This document shows, piece by piece, positions 18,476 to 29,153 of a stretch of 64,000 nt of DNA (the stretch's first letter is position 1; every line of letters begins with the position of its first letter). Location: contig CAMXCT020000451.1 of assembly GCA_947184155.2 (NCBI GenBank), positions 1-64,000 on the forward strand, in the 5' to 3' direction. Below the pieces are notes generated by a model. It ran no database searches, was not told the DNA's origin, and saw only the letters and a program-made list of their open reading frames with translations. Both the position numbers and the translations under genes were made by a program. Origin of the DNA: Cladocopium goreaui. Its lineage: Eukaryota; Sar; Dinophyceae; Suessiales; Symbiodiniaceae.

Positions 18476-19532
18476 GTTTGCTGAAGGCTTCTTCTACAAC
18501 GACCACCAATGCGAGCACACCAGTGCGCCTCAAACAGATGGATGCGGAAGCATCACAAACTTCACCTCAAAAGCCAGGCACTCCTGCCAGCACTGGCAAC
18601 AAGTCCGGAAAAGGACAAGCCATTCCAATGTCAGAGCAACCATGCAAGTTTTTCCGAAGTGACACTGGCTGTAAGGCCGGAAGAAGCTGCAAATGGTCGC
18701 GCTCTTGGGATGGGGTGGAGGACAAAAACAGCAGGTGCTGGATCTGCGGCGGCAAAGATCATCGCAAGTTTAATTGCAAGATCAAGGGCAACGGCAACAA
18801 ACCTCCATCCAACGAGTCAGGTTTGGGGGGAGGACGTGGTGGGAATCAAAATGCCGCCAACAAAGCAGTTGTCAAGCAGGCTTCAGTTGGAAAAGGTCAT
18901 GATGGTTCAGCTACAAGCTCAACAACTGATGCAACCACCTCTCAGCCGAGCGCTGATGGTCCAGGATTGGGTGCTGAGGGCAATGGGGCTTTATCTAGTG
19001 CAACCTCGGAGGTGGAAAAGGGGGGGAGCTCCAGCTGCCAGTCCTGTGACCACGGAACTATTGGCGGAAGCCACTCAGTTGCTGAAGTCTCTGCGTATGC
19101 CCAACTTGAAGGTGATGCGGCGGTCAAGCATTGAGCCATATGCTCAAATTGTGTTGCTAGACAGGTGCAACACATGGCCTACGTCCTGCAGCTTCTGAAG
19201 AAGAATGGCAGTCTGCAGAAAGCACTCAGGTGATGTTGGCAGATGGTGTCACGGAAAGCCTCCATTTGAAGCCTGGCACCAAAGTCTTGCTTTCACATCC
19301 TCTTCTCAGTCCTGCTGCCGCCTCATGGATTGTCCCACTGTGTTGTTTGAACGAACTCAACTACAAGTTGGAATGGAAGGACCACATGTGCCACCTCTTC
19401 ACCAAGTCCGGAGATAAGATCGATGTGGAACTTCACAACGGATGCCCATGTGTTGCTCATGACCTTGGAGCAAGACTGCTGATTGTCTTGGAACAACATC
19501 AACTACAGCAGGAACTGAAAAAGAAGCCTTGA
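18451..19532 (+). pseudogene. Gag zinc modules and protease of element B, broken
   Basis: A frame from 18451 holds a CCCH-like module (C-x8-C-x5-C) whose final histidine is replaced by arginine (CKWSR; element A has CRFTH), followed by the knuckle CWICGGKDHRKFNC (about 18738-18779). The protease active site around 19155-19185 is split: LLD reads in one frame and TGATHGLRPA in another, as expected from a 2-nt loss in the D-T-G codons. The remaining protease body reads to 19532. Function is lost in this copy. Confidence 0.75.
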
Positions 19533-21495
19533 AGTCGATCTTGACTATGGGTGCCGCCGGTCTTGGCGATAACATGAGCATCGAAATGGCAATGCTTGTC
19601 AAGCTCAAGGAAGTGATGCCGACCTTGCCTGATGATTTGGCGTTGAAGTTGGTCCCAGATCTTTCAGTGCTCACGGACCCCTACATCGGCTTGAAGCTTC
19701 CATGGAATCGCAGAAAGCGAAAGAGACTCATGATGGCAAAGAATGTGATCACCCACATGTACGGTGGACCTGATGCCCAGTATTGGGAGCTGCGATTAGC
19801 CAATGAGCACACTGAGGTGGTGTGCGTTGACCTGGAAGCTCCAACGGCTGCCAATGCATTGGATGAGGCAACTTTTGCATTTCTGCTCTCACTGTGCGCT
19901 ACTTGGTGGGCCTCCATGCAGAACTACAAGCGCACTCAGGTTTCAAAACGATGATGGTCCACCTGTCCTTCGAACAGAAGATCACCCGTATGGTTTGCCA
20001 TCACTGACCCCACAGCAAGCATAATTGGTCACCAATGACTCTATCTTGTGGCTGAGGTTGATGCTGATGTACATCCTCTGTGAAGAAGTGCGGCCGAAAG
20101 AACAAGCCCAAACAGCATTTCGTTTTGAACAGCCACAAGATCCAGCGGAATACCGCAACCAAAAGGACGTGCTGGAACATCAGAACATCAGTACTTCTCA
20201 ATGTGGAGGACCCAGGAGTGGAAAAGCTTTCAACAAGCTTGCAGTGCCAAGCTGATCTCATTCGACCAAGGGCCTTTTGGGCATCAAAAACGAAAACCAA
20301 CCACATTGGCCTTGATCAATTTGGATGAGATGACTCAGCTACAAGATGTCCGAGGACGTGGCACTGAACCTGAGGTTGCTCCACCACAGTCAATGCGCGA
20401 AAGATGTGCTCGTTCCAAAACTTGGGCAGCATGGGCACCTGGTTTGAAGGCTGCAGTAGCTGAAGCGATCAGCAGATGGATCCGCCGTGAAGCGCCTCCT
20501 CGTGAACAGCCTGATGGATTGACTGGTGCCATGATGGCCAACTACGAGATCAGACCAGTTGGCGTTGGTACTGTTGCTCTTCAACAATGGAAGCAGCACT
20601 ATTTGCAAGATCATATGCCAGCTCGTCGAGATTGCAGCCACTGTGTGCGTTCTCAAGGCCGAAGCCGAGCACATCGACGTGTTGTCCATCCTGAAGCTTT
20701 TACTTTGAGCTTGGACATGTCTGGAAGGATGACTGGTGGAAAAGATCAAACTCCAGGCACTTGCAAGTACTTCTTGGTGTGTTGCTACACGTACCCTGCG
20801 AACAAGAAGGAGAAACCTTTGCTACAACGGCCAGACCAAGACGAAGAGGAAGATCATCCTCTACCAGGCCTGGATGACCCTATTTTATCCAGTGATCCTC
20901 AAAATCAACAACCAGGAGATGATCAACAACCTCAACAACTTGATGACCAAGGTCAACAACCAGTGGGCCCAGAAGCTCCAAATGCAGATGCTTTCCCAGC
21001 AGCTGTTGCGCAAGAAGAGCCTGATCCACTTCAAGAAGAATCGGTGCCTGACATCGTTGAAGATGCCGACGTGAGGTCAGCCTATGGTATGCATGACACA
21101 TGGATGCGCCTCATCAATGAGTCCAAGGATGTCACTGTCCGCAACCTCACTTTTGCGGAGCCCATCGCGAACAAACCGAGATCTATGCTTGTTTGCGCTC
21201 TTTGTGCTGCCCAGTGTATCGGATGCACAGTGATCGTGCACGTGAATTCCTGGCTCGACCTGTCCATCAATGGTGTCTTGGCCGTGGCATCGTTCAAACT
21301 ATGACTCCGGGCAGTGCATTCAAAACAAATGGCAGAGCACAATGAAGTTGGGATGATCAAAAAAGGTGTCCGCACTTTGATCTCTGCCCATGCGTGCCCT
21401 TTGGATAGATGGCCCCTTGCAGTTCGACATGTGGGTGAACGGCGTCTTCACAACCAGCTCAACCCAGCGGATGGCCTGTTGGAAAGCTTCTGAGG
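19529..21495 (+). pseudogene. Methyltransferase-like domain and integrase of element B, broken
   Basis: LPWNRRKRKRLMMAKNVITHMYGG (19690-19760) aligns with the start of the methyltransferase-like domain of element A. GGPPCRTTSALR (about 19913-19950, another frame) keeps the motif IV proline-proline-cysteine. FDQGPFGHQKRKPTT and WAAWAPGLKAAV follow at 20260-20460. The zinc motif H-x4-H...C-x2-C (HYLQDHMPARRDCSHC) is near 20599-20645. The integrase core has LDMSG for the first aspartate, and near 21220 the SDRA block in a second frame, but the codon of the catalytic glutamate in the NGRA block (about 21330) is damaged by a small deletion. The element can no longer integrate by itself. Confidence 0.8.
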
Positions 21496-23176
21496 TTTGG
21501 TTCAAAAGCCTATGCCCTGAAGAAAAGCTGGCCAGACCGCTACGTTCAATGGCGTGATGACCGTGAAGAAGTTGTTGTGTGGGGCCCTGCAGATGGATCT
21601 TCAATCACTACAACAACGTACTTTGTCAAGTCCACTGCAACGAACATGTGCTTCTATACGGATGATGTTGTGATCCCGGCTGATGATGTCATGTTGGGTC
21701 AGCATGCAGCTGATGCTGCTGGTCCCGGGGGAGAAGCTTTGCCATATCTTCCTGAACGTGATGTTTCGCCAGCTCAACCTCAGTTTCGTGATGGTCTTCC
21801 AGCACGGCGGTTGTGATCCAAAACTGCTCCGCCACCTGCAATTTCTACTTTGTCATTGTTGCACATTGAGGGGGAGAAGCGCATCCTTGAAAAGTTTGGC
21901 AACGTCTTTGAGTTTGCGCTGCCGCCTGATGATGAAATCCCCTCTGAAGGTTCATGGACGCTGGAAACTACGCTTTCACCTGAACCACCTCTACCTCAAG
22001 AACCAGTTCAAGAGGATCATGATGCTCCGCTACCAGGGCATGATGATGAAAAGGATGGTGATGGGGGGCAAGATGAATATCCAGGGGTCAATGATCGATG
22101 GGAGGAGGAACCAAATGCGGAGGAGGATTTGGGGGAGGTGCCTAACAGCAGAGATGGTGGCTCAAGCTCTGCGGCCTCACAGATTGCTCTTGTAAGAATG
22201 ACAAAGATGCAAGCCCTCCAAACCATCCATGACAATGTATCGGACTATATACATGATTGAGGAAATCAGCAAGATCACCGGCACTTCTCCAGAACAGATG
22301 TGGTGCTTTCCTGTACTCAACAAAGCTCTGGTTCGTAAGGTTGAAGTCGAAGAACAGACTCAACAACTTGTGGAGGAAGTTCAAGCTGAAGAACAACTAC
22401 AGCTCGCCAATGAGTTCTTGGTCACCAAGGCTGTCAGCAACAAAGAGGTCCGCGAGAACGTTGCGGATTGGACTGAATCCATCAAGGCTGAGTACGAGCA
22501 GCTTGCTGTCAACAAAAAGGGTGTCAAACCTATGTCAAGGTCTCAACTGCAGAAGATGGCTGATGAGCAGGGCAGAACCTTGGAAATTCTTCCTGCAAAG
22601 ATGGTTCGCACGCGAAAAGCTGGAACTGGAGCTTATCGCTCAAGAGCAGTGGTGTGTGGCAACTACCAAACACCAAATGATGACAATACGTATGCTGGTG
22701 GGGCCGATGGAACTCAGATCCGAACTATGCTGAGGATCAGTGCACAATATCGTTGGCGAGCAGCTTCTACTGACATCCGCACAGCGTTTCTCAACGCACC
22801 AAGACTCGATGACTCCAGGCTGATCGCTATGGAGGTGCCTCATGTCTACAAGATGCTGGGACTGGCAAAGCCTGATGAAGTATGGCTCATCGTCCTGGCA
22901 ATGTATGGACTTCAAGCTTCACCACGTGACTGGTGCTTGCATCGTGATGCCACTCTTCCTACGTTGAAATGGACCAGGAACGGGCCTAGTGGATTGCTGA
23001 CCGGAAGCTCTGAAAGAACCAGAGATGAAAACGTCTGGTGCCTTGAAGAGCTGGATGAATCCGGTTATGTTCACTGGAATGGCTTAATGTCTGTCTATGT
23101 CGTGAGGCAGTTCATGGTGCGTTGCGAGCTCTTTCTGAAGTTTGACTATGTCTTCTGTGGAATGGGCTGGTGTTGA
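21496..23176 (+). pseudogene. Integrase tail and reverse transcriptase of element B, active site lost
   Basis: An acidic linker (DHDAPLPGHDDEKDGDGG, about 22017-22070) precedes the reverse transcriptase, open from 22229. Blocks DWTESIKAEYEQL, RAVVCGNYQT, STDIRTAFLNAP and DEVWLIVLAMYGLQASP match the copia RT of element A. At about 23090-23115, where YVDD should stand, the translation reads YVVRQFMV: both catalytic aspartates are gone. The frame stops at 23174. Confidence 0.85.
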
Positions 23177-24192
23177 CAAGCCTCTCAAATACTGTGGCTT
23201 TGAAGTCTCTGAGGATGCCAACGGCAATGGATTTCATGCCAACCAGCACATGTATTGAGCAGGAGATGTTGCAGCGATGGAACATCAACGGCGGTGTTGA
23301 ATATCCTCACTTTAAAGTTGCTGAGGATCAAGAAGTTGAAGAAGACCCAGATCTGGGTGATATCAAAACAGCTCAGGCTTTGGCTGGATCGTTGTTGTGG
23401 CTGAGCTCTCGTACAAGACCTGATCTTGCCCATGGAGTCGCAACCATGAGCCGACTGATGACCAAAGCTCTAATCAAAGCCATTCAGATCGGCACAACGT
23501 TGATGAAGTATGTGAAAGGCAGCCCTGGTGTTGGATTGCGTTACACTACGAATGTGCCTGATGATTGGGGTGTCCATGGTCAGCTGAAGGTAAAGAGACG
23601 CGATTTGCTGCTGGAGATCTTCTGCGACACCGCTTGCTCAGCAGGCTCTGGTCACAGGAGCATTCAAGGCATTGTTGTATGTCTTGGTGGTCAACCGATA
23701 TGTTGGCAGACAAGCCACAACAGCCTTTTTGTCACCCACAGTATGGCCGAGGCAGAAATGGTCCGCTACTGTGAATGTGAAGGCCTGATCGCAGGCAAAG
23801 CAGCAGAAGCATTCGTGAAAGAGCTCACTGGTGTTACAGCTGTGAAAAAGGTCATCTATGGTGACAACATTGCAGCGATTGGGCTAGCCAATGGTACTAC
23901 CTCTTCTTCATGGCGTACCAGGCACTTGCGTATCCGAGCAAGTCTTCTCAAAGAAGCCCTTGATGAAACTGATGCAGCTGGTGGCCAATGGAAGTTGATC
24001 CACGTTCGTGGCCTTGATCTAGTTGCGGATGGATTTACAAAGCCTCTTTTTGGAGCTGCGTTCAAGCGATTCTTGGAGAACTTGGGCATGAACATTCCGT
24101 TCTTGCGGGCTGAAGATCCTGAGGTGCGTGCAGCTCAGATGCGAAATCTTGGCAGCCGAGAACGAGTTCATGCTGGCGCAGCTTCTGCATGA
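23170..24192 (+). pseudogene. RNase H region of element B
   Basis: Frame of 340 codons with the copia connection and RNase H: LAGSLLWLSSRTRPDLAHGV (about 23370-23430), EIFCDTACSAGSGHRSIQG (first aspartate), SMAEAEMVRY (glutamate), IYGDNIAAIGL (aspartate) and LDLVADGFTKPLFG (last aspartate, about 24015-24055). The domain itself looks complete but lies in a different frame from the damaged reverse transcriptase. It ends at TGA 24190-24192, overlapping the next frame by four bases. Confidence 0.85.
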
Positions 24193-24872
24193 GCTTTCTG
24201 GTTGGTCAGGCGATGCTGACTGAAGCCACAGCTCTTGAGTTGAAGAGCGAAGGTGATGAAGCTGATCCGTTATGGATAGCGGCAGTGGTGCTGATGATCC
24301 TTGGGGCAATCTATGCAGGCAAGTTAGCTGTGATGTCAGCGAAGTGTTGCCTGAGACGATTGCAGTGGTTCAAAGAGCTTCCTGCAGCTGTCGCAAATGA
24401 TGGTGATGCATCATCAAGCTCCGCTACCAAAAATGATGATGTGAGATCAAGTTCTATGCAGCGGTCGGGCACTTCGAATGCAGCTGGACCTTTGAGCAGT
24501 TCTAGCCCTGAGCAGGCTGTGGTTGCTGGCCCTGTGCAGGCCGTGTCAAGCGATGGTCCAGGGCAGGCCACTCGCTCTCCTTGCAGATCTGCGGCTGCTG
24601 TGGCGTCTTCGAGCGGCGCTGAATCTGGCCCTGTGCAGGCCTCTACTGCTGCTGTGGCGTCTTCGAGCGGTGCTGAATCTGGCCCTGGGCAGGCCTCTAC
24701 TACTGCTGCTGCGGCGTCTTCGAGCGATGCTGGATCTGGCCCTGAGCAGCCCTTGCTGCTGACGTATCTGGCCTTGAGCAGGCCCTGCGCGCTGTGGCGG
24801 CGATTTCCGGGCGAGCTGTTGCGGATGGTGTTGGCCTTGAGCAGGCTATGCGGCAGCATGCAGGTGGAGTGA
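24189..24872 (+). CDS. Post-RNase H membrane-segment frame of element B
   Basis: ATG at 24191 lies in another frame, but the frame from 24189 is open for 227 codons directly after RNase H (ATGA-like overlap). It has one strong hydrophobic segment near residues 28-50 (PLWIAAVVLMILGAIYAG), then a Ser/Ala/Gly/Gln-rich low-complexity part with three tandem copies of a roughly 50-60 bp unit reading SSSGAESGPVQAST. Element A has a membrane segment at the same place, fused to pol. The low-complexity part may be spurious. Function is unknown; an envelope-like or membrane-anchoring role is only a guess. Confidence 0.5.
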   Translation: MSFLVGQAMLTEATALELKSEGDEADPLWIAAVVLMILGAIYAGKLAVMSAKCCLRRLQWFKELPAAVANDGDASSSSATKNDDVRSSSMQRSGTSNAAGPLSSSSPEQAVVAGPVQAVSSDGPGQATRSPCRSAAAVASSSGAESGPVQASTAAVASSSGAESGPGQASTTAAAASSSDAGSGPEQPLLLTYLALSRPCALWRRFPGELLRMVLALSRLCGSMQVE

Positions 24873-25123
24873 GCGAGGCATTGCGGGTCGGGGGCCGGTC
24901 TGTAACAGACTTGCACAACCCATGGAACTTGTTTCAACATGAAAATAGAGGCAAAGGATGGTCGCCGGCTAAAATGGCCTGTATGTACACGAAGTGGCGA
25001 CAACATCCGAAGGATAAAATGCCTTGAGCCCAAGAACCAATTTTAGGTTCCTTTTTTTTGTTTTGAAATGCAATTCATGTTGGCTGGGTGCCAAGAATTC
25101 AACTCCAAGATCGTGAAATCACG

Positions 25124-25135
25124 ATTGGGGGAATC
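25124..25135 (+). other. Polypurine tract of element B
   Basis: ATTGGGGGAATC directly precedes the TG of the 3' LTR. Upstream lies a perfect inverted repeat ATCGTGA/TCACGAT at about 25110-25126. Confidence 0.65.
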
Positions 25136-25224
25136 TGTCAGGTGCGCGGATGACACGCACAAATCATAGAAGTGATCCTGATCTGCCAGGCATTTTGGTT
25201 TAGGAAAACACCGTGTTTGTCAAG
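25136..25224 (+). repeat. 3' LTR of element B
   Basis: 89 bp copy of the LTR at 16086-16175 with about four substitutions and one base fewer in a T run. It ends GTCAAG and is followed by CCTGT. Confidence 0.85.
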
Positions 25225-25413
25225 CCTGTAAATTTCCAGACACAATGGCTCTTGTGCAATGTCCGACTGCATTTCGACTGCGTGGGCTCGCACAAAACGA
25301 TGTCCCCGGAGGTGACTCCGGCCATTTTTCTTGTAATTTTCCATGCAAAATGGCCCTTGTACAATGTCCGTCTGCATTTCGACTGCGTGGGCTCGCACAA
25401 AGTGTGCTTCCCG
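25225..25413. repeat. 105-bp satellite units right of element B
   Basis: A 105-bp unit (25225-25329) and a second, shortened one (25330 to about 25413). They match the units at 15865-16074 but share their own variants (gcgtgggctcgc instead of gcgcaggctcgc). Confidence 0.9.
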
Positions 25414-26100
25414 GTCTTGGGATCGGTCTTCCTCCTCAACATCCTCCTCCTCAACGTCATCATCTTCCTCCTCAACATCAACATCATCATCTTCCTCTCC
25501 TCGCAATCATCATCATCGTCGTCGTCGTCGTCGTCATCATCATCACCCTCACCATCATCATCAACATCGCCATCAGCATCACCATCAACATCATCGTCAA
25601 CATTAATTACCATCATCACCCACATTAATTAACATCATCATCAACATTATAATTAATACATTATCCTTTTACTCCCCACACACTGTTTGGGGTTTCTTGT
25701 CGGGATAATGAGGTGATGAATCCCTTGTAACAACCCGTAGCCATTTATTCTCCATTCATGCCAAACGGCAAGTCGTGGTTCAAACCCCCGCATTTTATCA
25801 GTGGCGTATGAAAGACCTGTAAATTGCGTCGTAAATCACCGGATGTCATCAGAACGAACCTCGCCATGCCGATTCCTCGCCCAGGAAAGTGGTGGGTTTT
25901 ATTTTTTTGTGCCTTCCGGGTACCATCGGACATTTGGCCGCAAAGTCTTTTCCGGCTGAGACCTCAACTGTTAAAGTAGCTGGAACTGACCGAATTAAGT
26001 TGGCTGATTGAAAAAGCATTAATTACGTTTTTTTTCCCCACATCTTTGTGTGGGGTTCTTGTTTTTGGTTCTGTATCCCGCCGTCCGCCTCCGCCTCTGC
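25414..26100. other. CAT/TCA low-complexity DNA and spacer
   Basis: 25430-25640 is an imperfect (TCA/CAT)n run read as His, Ser or Ile tracts in the three frames; no gene. A 12-base match to the 5' half of the dinoflagellate spliced leader (CCGTAGCCATTT) occurs at about 25735-25746 without the 3' half. Nothing else recognised. Confidence 0.6.
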
Positions 26101-26109
26101 CTCATCTTT

Positions 26110-26540
26110 GTCACACACACACACACCATCTTTCACACACAGCTTTGTCACACACCATCTTTCACACACAACTTTGTCACACACCATCTTTCACACACAC
26201 ACACAACTTTGTCACACACCATCTTTCACACACACACACACAACTTTGTCAGACACCATCTTTCACACACAACTTTGCACACACACACACACAACTTTGT
26301 CACACACAACTTTGCCACACACACACACACTACCTTTGACCAACCACCATCTTTCACACACAACTTTGTCACACACAATTTTGTTACACACCATCTTTCA
26401 CACACAACTTTGTCACACACACAACTTTGTCACACACACACACAACTTTGTCACACACCAACTTTCACACACAACTTTGTCACACACACACACAACTTTG
26501 TCACACACCTCCTTTCACACACAACTTTGTCACACACCGG
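26110..26540. repeat. (CA)n-rich array with CTTTGTCACACAC motif
   Basis: Alternating CACACACA runs and AACTTTGTCACACACCATCTTT blocks, repeated about 20 times with variable spacing. Long open frames here are an effect of the repeat. Confidence 0.9.
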
Positions 26541-27580
26541 TGACGCCGCGGCACTTTGCGTGGCAGGCGTGGCGTGGCAGGCGTGGCACTTGTGGCACTG
26601 GGCTGGATTTGGTGGCGCGCTTGGGGCCTATAGTCGCCGCGGCACTTTGCGTGGCAAGCGTGGCACTTGGCGACATCCACCATTGTTTTGCGTGGCAGGG
26701 GCCGCGCTTGGTGACATCAACCTTCCGTTTGCGTGACAGGCATGGCACTTGTGGCACTGGCTGGATCTGGTGGCGCGCTTGGGGCCCATTAGTCGCCGGT
26801 GGCACTGTGGCACTTTGCGTGGCAGGCGTGGCACTTGGCGATGTCGACCTTCGTTTTGTATACTGGTGTCGCACTTGGCGACGTCGACCTTCGTTTTGCG
26901 TGGGAGGCCTGGCGCTTGTTGACATCGACCTTCGTCTTGTGTGGCAGGCGTGGCACTTATGGCACTGGGCTGGATCTGGTGGCACGCTTGGGGCCCGTTA
27001 CTCGTCGCGGCACTTTGCGTGGCAGGAGTGGCGCATGGCGACATTCACCTTCGTTTTGCGTCACAGGGGTGCACTTGGTGACATCGACTTTCGGTTTGCG
27101 TGGAGGGCTGGCACTGGGCTGGATCTGGTGGCGCGCTTGGGGCCCGTTAGTCGCTGGTGACGCCGTGACACTTTGCGTGGCAGGCGTGGCACTTGCTCCG
27201 TTTTGCGTGGCAGGCGTGGCACTTATAAGTTATATGGCACTGGGCTGGATATGGCAGTGGCACGCTTGGGGCCCGTTAGTCGCCGGTGACGCTGCGGCAC
27301 TTTGCGTGGCAGGCGTGGTCCACCTTCGTTTTGCGTGGCAGGCGTGGCACTTGGTGACATCGATCTTCGTCTTGTGTGACAGGCGTGGCACGCTGGATCT
27401 GGTGGCACGCTTGGTGCCCGTTAGTCGCCGGTGACGCCGCGGCACTTTGCGTGGCAGGCGTGGCACTTGGCGACGTCGACCTTCGTTGTGTGGCAGGCGT
27501 GGCGCTTGCATGGACCTTCGTTTTGCGTGGCAAGCGTGGCGCTTATGGCGCTGGGCTGGATCTGGTCGGTGGCACGCAAC
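26541..27580. repeat. GC-rich minisatellite with higher-order units
   Basis: About 40-bp subunits (tttgcgtggcaggcgtggca with variants) are organised into larger units of about 125-210 bp marked by GGCTGGATCTGGTGG-like anchors at 26601, 26759, 26968, 27117, 27243, 27391 and 27554. All six frames are unusually open and the translations are repetitive; I do not regard them as genes. Confidence 0.85.
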
Positions 27581-28586
27581 TTTATCACACACAATTCGTT
27601 CACACTCATACACAACTATTTCACAACTTCCTCATGCACAACTCTGCCACATGCAACTTTTGTACTTATCGATCCTCCACCACCTCCATTTGTCTTTCCT
27701 CCCTTCCCCGTCCCACTTCAACTTCTGCTTCTGATTTTTGGAAGAAATTGACTCGTGGCGTTATCCGGTCCTTTAAGACGCTTTAAAGCGAGAGACCATG
27801 CATGCACTCATCAAATGCAGCATGTGAAGTCTGTGTCCTGTGTTCATACCCAATTTCACTGAAACTCATTCGGAGGATTGCTTCTGGTCCGACGGAATGC
27901 CAGCATTTCGCGCAATGGAGAACCCTTCACCGTCACATGGCTGTAATATGCTGTAATATTTTGCAAGAGTGGTAGCTGCTTGTAGCCCGTGCCAGGTGGA
28001 ATTGACACAAAAGTCCAAGGGGTTCAGCGCAGCCATCTGCGTTCTTTTTAACAGGGAACATGCAGATAAGGACTGACCCACTGATTGCCGATTGCATTTT
28101 GCTGGCATCTCATATTGTGCTGCATGTGTGAGTAACATTTTTTGAATGGTGTTTATGCATGACTCCATGACCATGGTTTTCGCTTCTCTCCCTCAGTCTC
28201 AGCTGACTCCGACCATGTCCACTGAAGTGCTGAGAAATGGATTAAGTCTCATGTTTCACCCCCAAAGAATTTTGGAGTACTGCATGTCCCCATGTTGATA
28301 TATACGCTGTTCTGCTGAAACGATTGCCCGCGCAACAAACACACGCAACTGATGCGTTTCCAATTGGATGCGTCTTGTGGCAAAAATCCCGTCCCAGTTG
28401 CGACGGTGCTTTGCGATTTTTAGCCTATGACTCTACCCTCTGGATCCCTCTGGCAATTTGTCTTAATATTTAATATAACATAATATAGCTATGAAAAACC
28501 CACCATGATCCCAGTTTATAGATGGTTTTCGCATTTAAAACTGGTCCAATGTCACCACAGGGTACTTTTGCGGCATGATATGTCAG
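27581..28586. other. Unassigned spacer upstream of the symporter exons
   Basis: No exon recognised. A pyrimidine tract ending ctctccctcag at about 28180-28196 could be a splice acceptor but is not followed by a recognisable protein. Upstream exons of the symporter gene were not found here. Confidence 0.4.
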
Positions 28587-28635
28587 AAACGAGGTCCCGA
28601 AAAACGACGAGGTGTATCCTGAGCTGGTGAAAGCC
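28587..28635 (+). CDS. Sodium/solute symporter (SLC5 family), exon a
   Basis: 49-nt exon after a TGA at 28576-28578. It encodes NEVPKNDEVYPELVKA, the D..YP.LV segment that precedes transmembrane helix 8 in SLC5 proteins. Acceptor TCAG|A at 28585-28586; donor GCC|GTCGCA at 28636. One leading base completes a codon from an unseen upstream exon, and it joins exon b in phase 0 (KA + VMPLW). This gene would couple sodium to uptake of a sugar or other small solute in a membrane. The substrate cannot be told from the visible part. Confidence 0.6.
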
Positions 28636-29003
28636 GTCGCACGGCAGCAGCTGCATGTCCATGGTTTGTTCCGTGAGAGCGCCTCAAAACATGTATTGAC
28701 GGCGATCAAAAAATAGAGTGGTTGGGTACATGTGCAATCTATATAAATACTATTGTATTCTGTACTAATTACTGAATACTAAAGATGAACAGTTCTATGG
28801 ATCCATTGGTACCCTATTTCTGAGCCATAGTTTCACGTAGCCATATATGTATGTAATTGGTATATAAGACATAAAGACGTTGTGGTGGTGTATGTCCTTG
28901 TGCCACCCGATGCCAGTATAACAGGGTAGCAGTTGGAAGTATGGCCCTAGGCCATGATAGCCATGATCCCTGGATTTCCTGCTGTTTGCCCCTCACCCAG
29001 CAG

Positions 29004-29153
29004 GTTATGCCCCTGTGGTCCCTGGGCTTCTTTGCCGCGGTCCTGGTGGGCAGCGTGTTGTCGTCCTTCAACTCTGCGCTGAATTCGGCGGCCACCATCT
29101 TCGGGTTGGAAATCTACAAGGTCTACATCAACAAGGACCCAAATGACACCTGC
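29004..29153 (+). CDS. Sodium/solute symporter (SLC5 family), exon b
   Basis: 150 nt after acceptor CAGCAG|G. It encodes VMPLWSLGFFAAVLVGS, then SSFNSALNSAATIF and GLEIYKVYIN. The S-S...N-S.(S)T.F..DIY pattern is the hallmark of transmembrane helix 8 and the following loop in SLC5 symporters, and includes the serines of the Na2 sodium site. Donor TGC|GTAAAA. It stays in phase with exon a before it and with the next exon 10.8 kb downstream. This is the strongest single exon of the gene. Confidence 0.8.

Larger units (their letters stand above)
16080..25224 (+). mobile_element. Copia LTR retrotransposon B, decayed
   Basis: Same domain order as element A: gag with zinc modules, protease, methyltransferase-like domain, integrase, reverse transcriptase, RNase H and a membrane-spanning 3' frame. 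Many frame changes break the reading. LTRs are only about 90 bp and differ by about four substitutions and a 1-nt indel, so B is older than A. CCTGT lies at 16075-16079 on the left and 25225-25229 on the right; six extra bases (TCTGCA) sit between the left CCTGT and the TG of the LTR, while the right 3' LTR is preceded by only TC before TG. The insertion site in the 105-bp satellite is the same as that of A. Confidence 0.9.

Noticed and set aside
25735..25756. CCGTAGCCATTT resembling a spliced-leader gene or relic leader
   Set aside because: Only the first 12 bases match; the diagnostic TTGGCTCAAG end is missing and no gene follows.
26046..27160. Long open frames over the CACACA array and minisatellite on both strands
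   Set aside because: They arise from repeat phase; peptides are pure repeats without domains or splice context.
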